Origin: Flavobacteriales bacterium
GTDB taxonomy: Bacteria > Bacteroidota > Bacteroidia > NS11-12g > UBA955
Assembly (NCBI GenBank): GCA_947447955.1
Contig: CANFLS010000003.1
Coordinates: 115,922 to 179,921, forward strand
DNA length: 64,000 nucleotides
Reading direction: 5' to 3'
Shown here: positions 8,564 through 14,471 of the stretch, in pieces
Position numbering within the stretch: the stretch's first letter is position 1
How the letters are laid out: each line of letters starts with the position of its first letter
Position numbers and translations under genes: made by a program
Notes under the pieces: model-generated
What the model was told of the DNA's origin: nothing
The model's database searches: none
Seen by the model: the letters and a program-made list of their open reading frames with translations, nothing else

Positions 8564-8611
8564 GTAACTAGGTGCGAGACTTTAAGACCCATTGAAAGAT
8601 GGGTCTTTTTT
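8564..8611 (+). repeat. 3' fragment of the small-RNA repeat, acting as terminator
   Basis: GTAACTAGGTG, GAGACTTT and the GACCCAT/ATGGGTC hairpin with T-run match the 3' half of the two complete copies at 9340 and 10320. The 5' half (the ACCTAGT arm) is missing. It follows the 8111-8536 gene and overlaps the last codons of the opposite-strand Abi gene. Confidence 0.8.
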
Positions 8612-9298
8612 ATTTATTGTATCTAGAATGTTGTCAATTGGATTTATAAAATCTATAATTTCTGGATCAATCCATTGTAGCAAATTCAATATTGAGTTAT
8701 GAACTTCAATTGCCTCTGAAAAATCTATTTTATTTTTATTGAAACAAATGGGTTCATTGTGGTTAATACGATTACGAAAACGACGGATTTTGTTTATGTT
8801 GTCGCTAATTTCTTTGCGTCCAACGTTTGAAGGTAAATATTTGAAAATTTTAATTGGCGATCCTTTGAGGATTTTATAATAATTTAGGTCAAAAAAACAT
8901 GTCCAGAATCCAAAAGATTGTTCAGAAATTATCTTGCAACTAGTAATAGGGATGTTCGATTTTTTTAGCTTCTTTTCTGAATTTAATATCTCTTGCAATA
9001 GATAAAAATTTGTTTTATTCTCATTTCTGTTTTTTGAATTTATTAAACTCAAATCATTCATAAATCCAACTTTTTCATCTATTATCCAATTGGTGTTATT
9101 AAATAAAGAACTTAGAGTGTAATTCAATTTATTTCTAAGAATTACTTCAAAAATACTTAAAACTGGATTGAAAGACTTTGAAACGTTGAGATTGAGGAAA
9201 TATAAATTTACTGCATGGTTTTTCGATTTATTAGATGCTTCATAGTATCTATTAATCCTAGAATGAGAAAAATAATATTGAATCTTTGAATAATTCAT
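8582..9298 (-). CDS. Abi-family (HEPN) abortive-infection-like protein
   Basis: 238 residues. The pattern fits Abi_2/AbiD-F-like proteins: an N-terminal YYFSHSRINRYY segment, a conserved PVLSIFEVILRNKLNYTL helix (about residues 45-62), the FGFWTCFF core and RFRNRINHNEPI near residues 172-183. The last contains an R-x4-H HEPN ribonuclease motif (R-N-R-I-N-H). Such proteins are predicted to cleave RNA and abort phage infection. The final residues (KKDPSFNGS) are encoded by the terminator hairpin of the RNA-repeat fragment. The start is divergent from the promoter of the complete RNA copy at 9340. AT content is higher than in the neighbours, consistent with acquisition. Confidence 0.75.
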   Translation of the reverse strand: MNYSKIQYYFSHSRINRYYEASNKSKNHAVNLYFLNLNVSKSFNPVLSIFEVILRNKLNYTLSSLFNNTNWIIDEKVGFMNDLSLINSKNRNENKTNFYLLQEILNSEKKLKKSNIPITSCKIISEQSFGFWTCFFDLNYYKILKGSPIKIFKYLPSNVGRKEISDNINKIRRFRNRINHNEPICFNKNKIDFSEAIEVHNSILNLLQWIDPEIIDFINPIDNILDTINKKDPSFNGS

Positions 9299-9303
9299 CC
9301 AAT

Positions 9304-9334
9304 TTGTTTTTGTTTACAAATTTATCTAAATTTG
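9304..9334 (+). promoter_or_regulatory. promoter of small-RNA copy 1
   Basis: TTG at 9304-9306, a 20-base spacer and TAAATTTG at 9327-9334 match the Bacteroidota TTG/TAnnTTTG consensus exactly. Transcription would begin near 9340, just before the paired ACCTAGT arm. Copy 2 has a one-mismatch -7 element (TATATTGG, 10307-10314). Confidence 0.7.
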
Positions 9335-9595
9335 TAGTGCGATACCTAGTCAAGCCTCTTGTCACTTGTGATAACGTAACTAGGTGAGAGACTTTAGGAC
9401 CCATTGAAAGATGGGTCTTTTTTTGTGGCAGATGTTTTGTTTATTTTTAATTATAGTATTGATTTGTAATGGCTTATTTGAATTTCGATAGGGCTATATA
9501 CCGAAGTCTCCTTTTAGTTTCACTTGATAAAATTTGAAAATGATGTGGTTTTTATTTGCGGTTATTGCAAATCTTTTTGGAAGAATAAGATGTGT
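9335..9595. repeat. long direct repeat, copy 1
   Basis: About 260 bp comprising the small RNA and about 170 bp of downstream non-coding sequence recur at 10315-10570 in the same orientation. Shared landmarks: GTGGCAGATGTTT, ACTTGATAAAATTTGAAAAT and TTATTGCAAATCTTTTTG. The RNA part is best conserved; the tail has drifted. Confidence 0.85.
9340..9424 (+). ncRNA. candidate structured small RNA, copy 1
   Basis: About 85 nt with no open frame. It is preceded by a consensus promoter and ends in a terminator hairpin. Predicted structure: outer stem ACCTAGT (9344-9350) with ACTAGGT (9379-9385), inner stem TTGTCAC/GTGATAA with one G-U pair (9359-9374), a single-stranded GAGACTTTAG, then GACCCAT/ATGGGTC (9398-9417) and a T-run. 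A second copy about 980 bp away is nearly identical over this region, and a third fragment keeps the 3' half. I do not recognise it as 6S, tmRNA, RNase P or SRP RNA. It could be an sRNA, a leader, or an antitoxin-type RNA next to the divergent Abi gene. Confidence 0.6.
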
Positions 9596-9609
9596 GATTT
9601 TCTTCTTAG

Positions 9610-9789
9610 ACATTATGTCATTTTAAGGTTAAATTTGAAAGCGCGCATTTTAATAAAAACGTAAATTATTTGTATGATGTTAGCGAATTAGCAATAAGAG
9701 AAGCCGACGACATAACCCACGTTGGTGCCACAACGCAAGAACGAAAACAACAAATAATTCAAAAAATGAAAGCACAACAAAGCAAATGA
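9610..9789 (+). pseudogene. fragment of a gene upstream of parA (plasmid-type)
   Basis: An open frame without a credible start runs to a TGA at 9787-9789 that overlaps the ATG of the ParA remnant in an ATGA arrangement, as in a real operon. The encoded tail (ELAIREADDITHVGAT, then a Gln/Lys-rich end) looks like the C-terminus of a larger protein whose 5' part is gone. Identity unknown; a replication or mobilisation protein is plausible given the ParA neighbour. Confidence 0.45.
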
Positions 9790-9959
9790 AAAAGGCGCAA
9801 ATAATACCAATCGTAAACCATAAAGGCGGCGTAGGTAAAACAACTACAGCCATAAACCTGGCCATTGGATTAGCCCACTTATTAAAAATAGTGAAGATAC
9901 AAAACCAATGCAAGCCCAAAGGCCATTACAAAGGGCAACCAGGCCCGAACGATTATTAG
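9786..9959 (+). pseudogene. truncated ParA-family ATPase remnant
   Basis: The frame from ATG 9786 encodes a textbook ParA N-terminus: IIPIVNHKGGVGKTTTAINLA, with the deviant Walker A motif at residues 13-19. It loses similarity after about residue 34 and stops at residue 57; intact ParA proteins exceed 200 residues. A further open stretch at about 9983-10129 (LYNLIIDKEPLIK...) in another frame may be a displaced later piece. ParA proteins partition plasmids and integrative elements, so this marks a decayed element. It lies between the two long direct repeats. Confidence 0.7.
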
Positions 9960-10312
9960 CAAAAACGGTACCATAGCTCAATGAATTATACAATTTAATC
10001 ATTGATAAAGAACCGTTGATAAAACTCCGTAATTGCAAGGTAAACAATCCTAATTTGAATTTACAAAATCAATTAAACGATTTGATTGACAAAGATATAA
10101 TTCAAAATAAATGTAAAATTTTAAAATAAAAAACCTATCAAAATTATGAAAGACAAAAACAAATTATTCATGTCAATCATATTGACAAGCTGCGGAGTCG
10201 TAAATTTAGAATAAAGGACAACTTCTGAACTAATTTTGATAAATTTCACTAATTCGCTTTTTAGTTTTTTGATGATAAAATCTCGAATTGGTTGAAATAA
10301 TTTAATTATATT
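9960..10312. other. gene-poor remnant between direct repeats
   Basis: This holds the possible displaced ParA segment (9983-10129) and a 22-codon frame at 10146-10214 that starts with Lys-rich residues and reaches a lipobox-like LTSC. That frame looks like a lipoprotein signal whose body has been deleted. No intact gene seen. Together with the fragments at 9610-9959 this is decaying mobile-element DNA. Confidence 0.5.
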
Positions 10313-10314
10313 GG

Positions 10315-10570
10315 TAGTGTGATACCTAGTCTAGCCTCTTGTCACTTGTGATAACGTAACTAGGTGAGAGACTTTGAGACCCATTGAAAGATTGGTCTTT
10401 TTTTTGTGGCAGATGTTTCGTTTTTTTAATTATGGTATTGAATTGTAGTTATTTATGGTTATTTCGATTGAGGTATATACTAAAATCCCATTTTAATTAC
10501 ACTTGATAAAATTTGAAAATGATGTGTTTTTTATTTGCGTTTATTGCAAATCTTTTTGAAGGAAACAGAA
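10315..10570. repeat. long direct repeat, copy 2
   Basis: Second copy of the 260-bp repeat at 9335-9595, same orientation, offset about 980 bp. It lies directly upstream of the lipoprotein gene at 10718. Confidence 0.85.
10320..10405 (+). ncRNA. candidate structured small RNA, copy 2
   Basis: Same architecture as copy 1: the ACCTAGT/ACTAGGT stem is unchanged and the inner TTGTCAC/GTGATAA stem is unchanged. The terminator stem carries one mismatch (GACCCAT with ATTGGTC), and the -7 element is one base off consensus. Copy 2 may therefore be weaker or decaying. Conservation is strongest in the paired and GAGACTTT segments. Confidence 0.55.
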
Positions 10571-10717
10571 GTGTAATTGTGTTTGGATTTTTTACTCGAG
10601 ATTTTAAATTCATTGCCGCAACCTATAAGATTTGATTTTTGAGGATTTTCCGTAAATTTTATTTGGGGGTTACTGATTTTTGCAAAAAAAAGTTGATTTG
10701 TGATATATTTGAAAATT

Positions 10718-11314
10718 ATGAAAAAATTGAATTATGTTGTGTCTATTGCAATTGTTGGAACGTTGTTTCTCGGATCATGTGGAACCACCAAATATCAAGA
10801 CAAGGGTTTTGGCGGCGGAGATTTTAAGTCATTTAAATCATCGTCAAAGACTGTTTTAAATAAAAACCATGAATCGTTGCCGGCAACCAGAGCAATTGAG
10901 TGGCAAAATGCGAAAATTGATTTACAGGAACCAATTGAAAACAATAAGATTCAGATCAATAATTCTGACAAACCGAAAATCTTTTTTAAGATTCTTTCAA
11001 AAACACAATCAAACGTTTCAAAGCCAACTGGCAATTATATTAGTGATAAAATCAACCATGTAAAGGCAAAAGTCCTTCAAAAGGTCACCAAAAAAATCAG
11101 CGATTCTAAATGGCCAAATTCAGACTCAAGCTTTGGCAAATGGCTATTAACGATTATATCACTGTCAATTGGCATATTCGGATTTATAATTGTTTTAATG
11201 GGTATTGCCGAAGGAACAGGCGCTTATAGTTTTGGTCTTCTTATCGCAGGAATTGGTTTAGCAATTATGTTCATTGGTTATTTATTTCTCATATGGGCTA
11301 GAAATGTACAATAA
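10718..11314 (+). CDS. putative lipoprotein with C-terminal membrane helices (FGGG family, copy 2)
   Basis: 198 residues from the ATG at 10718; an upstream in-frame GTG at 10700 would add six residues ahead of a complete signal, so ATG is preferred. The signal peptide ends in LGSC (Cys at about residue 20), followed by FGGGDF, a polar Lys/Ser-rich region and, from about residue 135, two hydrophobic helices. It matches the gene at 4145-4855 in layout and in the post-Cys FGGG motif. The two genes flank the accessory segment on opposite strands. No named family; likely envelope-anchored. Confidence 0.65.
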   Translation: MKKLNYVVSIAIVGTLFLGSCGTTKYQDKGFGGGDFKSFKSSSKTVLNKNHESLPATRAIEWQNAKIDLQEPIENNKIQINNSDKPKIFFKILSKTQSNVSKPTGNYISDKINHVKAKVLQKVTKKISDSKWPNSDSSFGKWLLTIISLSIGIFGFIIVLMGIAEGTGAYSFGLLIAGIGLAIMFIGYLFLIWARNVQ

Positions 11315-11705
11315 TAGAAACCAAAGAAAATTTCAAATCGTATTTTAATCAGCTTCATTTTGCCTTGGTGTAATTTTGCTCTAGTTAGTAAAAGAATTTC
11401 CCACTATGTTTTGAATGGATATCAAGAATCCCGCCTTTTGGGGGAATAGTCGGTTTCCTTTTTAGAGATAGGGTGTATCAATTAGTCTACCCCCGCAGTC
11501 ATTTGTATATGAAATGATGGTGGGGTGAGGGATTTTGAGGAAGAACTTGCCCAAAGTACGAACCGTACTGCGAACTGAAAGGTCAAAAAAGGGTAAAAAA
11601 GAGTGAAAATCTTAACATTTTAGGTTAATTAAGAAAAAGCGGTTTTTTGAACAAATTCGCCTCTGTTCTAATCTGACTACCATTGAAAACACAGATCAAG
11701 GCATA
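11315..11705. other. 390-bp intergenic stretch without a recognisable gene
   Basis: No credible coding frame. It contains an imperfect hairpin at 11489-11526 (ACCCC and TCATTT arms pairing with AAATGA and GGGGT). It also contains two near-homopolymer purine runs. It lies 3' of the tRNA on the opposite strand, a usual landing site for integrated elements, but I see no integrase remnant or tRNA-end duplication. Confidence 0.5.
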
Positions 11706-11736
11706 AAAAAAGTCCCTCAGAGTTGAGAGACTTTTT
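11706..11736 (-). terminator. terminator downstream of tRNA(CAU)
   Basis: Arms AAGTC-CTCA and TGAG-GACTT form a hairpin with T-runs in both directions, starting 3 bases after the tRNA 3' end. Confidence 0.75.
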
Positions 11737-11738
11737 AG

Positions 11739-11812
11739 TGGGCCCACTTGGAATCGAACCAAGCACCTACTGATTATGAGTCAGTTGCTCTAACCGAATG
11801 AGCTATAGGCCC
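11739..11812 (-). tRNA. tRNA with CAU anticodon (Met or lysidine-modified Ile2)
   Basis: 74-nt cloverleaf on the minus strand: acceptor GGGCCTA/TGGGCCC with discriminator A, D-arm GCTC...GAGC, anticodon stem ACTGA/TCAGT with loop CTCATAA (anticodon CAU) and T-arm CTTGG-TTCGATT-CCAAG. CCA is not encoded. It is an elongator-type CAU tRNA; deciding between tRNA-Met and tRNA-Ile2 needs a covariance or identity-element model. A terminator follows. A small palindrome (ATTGATT-CTCT/AGAG-AATCAAT type, about 11841-11867) lies just upstream. Confidence 0.92.
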
Positions 11813-11867
11813 CTTTTGAGGGTGCAAATATACGAAATAAATTGATTCTCTAAAAGAGAAATCAATT

Positions 11868-11972
11868 CCAATCTTTAAGGTGCCAAATTGGAACCTAAAG
11901 ATTGGGTATGATAAATATTTCAAATGCAATTCGTTTATCTTTTCTTTAAGGTGCCAAATTGGAACCTTAAAG
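11868..11972. repeat. composite palindromic repeat A (downstream of ORF6N gene)
   Basis: Two palindromes built on the core TGCCAAATTGG (11868-11905 and 11944-11972) are separated by a 38-bp spacer containing TATGATAAATAT and AAATGCAATTCGTTTA. The same palindrome-spacer-palindrome unit occurs at 13124-13227. The arms differ between copies with compensating changes that keep the pairing. Confidence 0.85.
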
Positions 11973-12027
11973 AGGTTTTAATTATCATCAATTTTGCAAT
12001 TAGTAATTTTTATTTGCCTGAATTTTA

Positions 12028-12891
12028 TTATCTCTTCAATAATTTGCTTTGAACATCTGGTAATAATTGATCCATTCTGCTAAATGCAAAGCACTTATTT
12101 CCAAGGTCTTTAATTGATGCACCAATATGATAAAGCTGAATATTGTCGATTATTAAAAATCGATCATGGCTAGTACGATTTTCGTTTATATCAATAATGG
12201 GGTATTGTAAGTTGTATTTTTCTATATCTTTTTTTAACGCAGCATTGCTTCTTGTATAAATGTTACAGTTGACGGTTGGATTTCGTTTGCTCAACAATAA
12301 CAAAGTGGTTTCATCTATATAATTGTCAATCAGCGTTAAACTTTCATTTGCTTGTTTTATTAATTGACTCACAAATACATGTGCATCGAATAATTGTCCT
12401 TCGAAAAAAATACCTTGTTGGGGTTTACTTTCCTTTTCAAGAGCTTTCAATACCTGTTCTAGTTTGTTGTCGCTTTGCAATTGATTGAATTCAACACTTT
12501 CTAACCGCTGAATTACACTATGCAATTGCCCCAACGTTTTGCGCATTGCAACAAACGCCTTCATGATTTGAATACTCACATCTATGGCGCTGTCTGAATT
12601 TAATAATGCCGACATCATTGAAACTCCTTGTTCTGTAAATACAATTGGCAATGATCTTCTTCCACCATGTTGTGAACTTGCGGTGCCAAATTGGCACTTC
12701 AAGTTTGTCCATTCATCTTCAGTAAGTTGGAATGCGAATTCAATGGGAAACCTATTTTGGTTTCTTATAATTGCCCTATTGATATACTTTGTTTCAGTTT
12801 GATACAACCAAGCCAAATCACTGTCTAACATTATTTGAACACCTCTTATGGTGTATATTTTGTTTTCAATTTGACTCATTTCTAAATGCAT
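12028..12891 (-). CDS. ORF6N/KilA-N-type DNA-binding protein with PLD-like C-terminus
   Basis: 287 residues. The N-terminal about 115 residues are a complete ORF6N domain: IYTIRGVQIMLDSDLAWLY, then INRAIIRNQNRFP, then GGRRSLPIVFTEQGVSMMSALL. This is a phage/mobile-element DNA-binding module. A coiled linker follows, then a C-terminal module ending in SHDRFLIIDNIQLYHIGASIKDLG. That tail contains H-x-R-x4-D, an HKD (phospholipase D-like) motif with Arg for Lys. The frame is intact. The codons for C-Q-F-G-T contain the same TGCCAAATTGGCA palindrome that flanks the gene on both sides, hinting at autoregulation or a mobile unit. A start at Met5 is equally plausible. Function unproven. Confidence 0.85.
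   Translation of the reverse strand: MHLEMSQIENKIYTIRGVQIMLDSDLAWLYQTETKYINRAIIRNQNRFPIEFAFQLTEDEWTNLKCQFGTASSQHGGRRSLPIVFTEQGVSMMSALLNSDSAIDVSIQIMKAFVAMRKTLGQLHSVIQRLESVEFNQLQSDNKLEQVLKALEKESKPQQGIFFEGQLFDAHVFVSQLIKQANESLTLIDNYIDETTLLLLSKRNPTVNCNIYTRSNAALKKDIEKYNLQYPIIDINENRTSHDRFLIIDNIQLYHIGASIKDLGNKCFAFSRMDQLLPDVQSKLLKR
12674..12707. repeat. in-gene copy of the CCAAATTGG palindrome
   Basis: Inside the ORF6N coding sequence, AACTTGCGGTGCCAA is identical over 15 bases to the left arm of the upstream palindrome at 13124-13160, and both end with CAAGTTTG. The segment encodes the K-C-Q-F-G-T-A residues of the DNA-binding domain. Confidence 0.8.
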
Positions 12892-13123
12892 ATAAATATG
12901 TTTAATTACAGCTATAATTATCCCTCATTAAAAGGTGAAATTATTTAATTTAAATCAAAATCCGAAAAAACAGCATAAAAATAAGGTGTGAAAGATTTGC
13001 AAAATCCGCAATGTTAACTCATAATAATTACTTTGAAAATCTGCTATGTGGTTGAATATTAAATATTTTTACATTTATTATCTCCTTTGCTCTTGGGGAA
13101 ATAATCTGACTTTTACTGCACTT

Positions 13124-13227
13124 CCAAACTTGCGGTGCCAATTTGGAACCTCAAGTTTGGGTATGATAAATATATCAAATGCAATTCGTTTAACTATTCT
13201 TTAAGGTGCCAAATTGGCGCCTTAAAG
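13124..13227. repeat. composite palindromic repeat B (upstream of ORF6N gene)
   Basis: Same unit as 11868-11972, in the same orientation: palindrome 13124-13160, conserved spacer, palindrome 13199-13227. It lies between the ORF6N promoter region and the 3' end of the next gene. The rest of the 340-bp gap (12892-13123) shows no gene. Confidence 0.85.
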
Positions 13228-13235
13228 AAAATCAA

Positions 13236-14456
13236 TTATTGCGGAACTATCTTTTTGAAGTTCGTCGGATTGCGGTCCCACTTGTTGTATTTGATTTCTT
13301 GATTCGATTTGGTGTGGGCATACTCCATTTCGTCGTTTTCAAAAGTGATTAAATTTTCAGTTTCTTCATCCAATATGTTTTCCAATGTGTGATTGAACTG
13401 GATAATGTAATTTGGGCGACCTGTGATTTTAGATTCGGCTTTTATTGGATACATCATGCCAGTGAATGTATCACTTGGGAAAATCAAATTTTCAGAGGAA
13501 GCATAAATGTCGGCATCATAGAAAGCATGGAAATGACCCAATTTATGCAAAGTCAATGCTGGTTCTTGATGTTCCATAAATAGCAAATAACTGCTGCCCC
13601 CCTCTGATCCACAGGATTCTGACACGTGCTGAATCTCAACAATGTTTCGAACGCCCATCAGTCCCTTCGCTCCATGAACCCATGGATGAATTGGAGATCC
13701 CAAATATTCACTTGTTTGGCTAAATATCTCTTGCAATTGAAACTTATTATTGATAATTCCCGTTTCAATTACGATTTCATAATTGGATGAATCAATAAAT
13801 TTCCTTTTGTAGAATTGAAAAACCCGGTCGCCAATGTGAATCCAGTTATTCATAAACTCAGCAACGTATATAATAGAGTCGGAACCATAATAGATGCCAA
13901 ATATGTCTCTTGGAACATTCTTATAAAAAGAATGAAACGATTGGAAATCAAGTGTATTCTGTGGCTGTGTTGAATCTAAATTCGAATAATTCCGGGTTGA
14001 AATACAACAATCAGGTAGGTATTGGCCATTTATAAATCCCATTTTTTTGAGGGATGGGATATAAACCTGATAATTGATATGATACTCAAATTGCTCATGA
14101 GAAATTCTTACCGAATCAGAAGTTGAATCATAACCCACTATCCAAACCATAGTTCCAACGCCAAGATGTTGCTTTAGTGGTTTAGATAATTTGAAGTTAC
14201 TACCTAACCGAATAGGGGCGGATTCGATGGTGAAACACGTAGTTCCCAGGTTTAAAAGGGTTCTTATATTATATGCATAACCCTTGTTGAAAAACGCTTC
14301 TAATTGTTCTTGCTGATACAGTTTATATCCACTATCGTAATAAACCAAGTTCAATTGCTTGAATAAAAGCGGATGATCAACCTTGCTTAATTGGCCAAAT
14401 AAATTGCCAATGTTTAAAATAAAGGAAATGATTAAAATGCGTTTTAACATATTCAT
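13236..14456 (-). CDS. secreted protein of unknown function
   Basis: 406 residues, with a signal peptide ending near NLFGQ (about residue 22). Residues about 75-150 read like an SH3-type beta barrel (an APIRLGSN strand, VGTMVWIVGYDS, a YQVYIPS-K-K-GFINGQYLP end), which is a weak resemblance only. No catalytic motif and no T9SS sorting domain. It is 15 bases downstream of the start side of nothing else on this strand except the haloperoxidase-like gene (14472), so these may be one transcript. Expected periplasmic. Function not recognised. Confidence 0.65.
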   Translation of the reverse strand: MNMLKRILIISFILNIGNLFGQLSKVDHPLLFKQLNLVYYDSGYKLYQQEQLEAFFNKGYAYNIRTLLNLGTTCFTIESAPIRLGSNFKLSKPLKQHLGVGTMVWIVGYDSTSDSVRISHEQFEYHINYQVYIPSLKKMGFINGQYLPDCCISTRNYSNLDSTQPQNTLDFQSFHSFYKNVPRDIFGIYYGSDSIIYVAEFMNNWIHIGDRVFQFYKRKFIDSSNYEIVIETGIINNKFQLQEIFSQTSEYLGSPIHPWVHGAKGLMGVRNIVEIQHVSESCGSEGGSSYLLFMEHQEPALTLHKLGHFHAFYDADIYASSENLIFPSDTFTGMMYPIKAESKITGRPNYIIQFNHTLENILDEETENLITFENDEMEYAHTKSNQEIKYNKWDRNPTNFKKIVPQ

Positions 14457-14471
14457 TCTTAAGGAAAAGCA

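Noticed and set aside
10639..10827. 62-residue frame overlapping the FGGG lipoprotein start
   Set aside because: It overlaps a well-supported lipoprotein in another frame and has no recognisable features.
11739..11812. Calling this tRNA initiator Met
   Set aside because: Elongator-type acceptor pair and D-arm features are present; it is either elongator Met or Ile2, and initiator-specific features (mismatched first pair, three G-C pairs in the anticodon stem) are absent.
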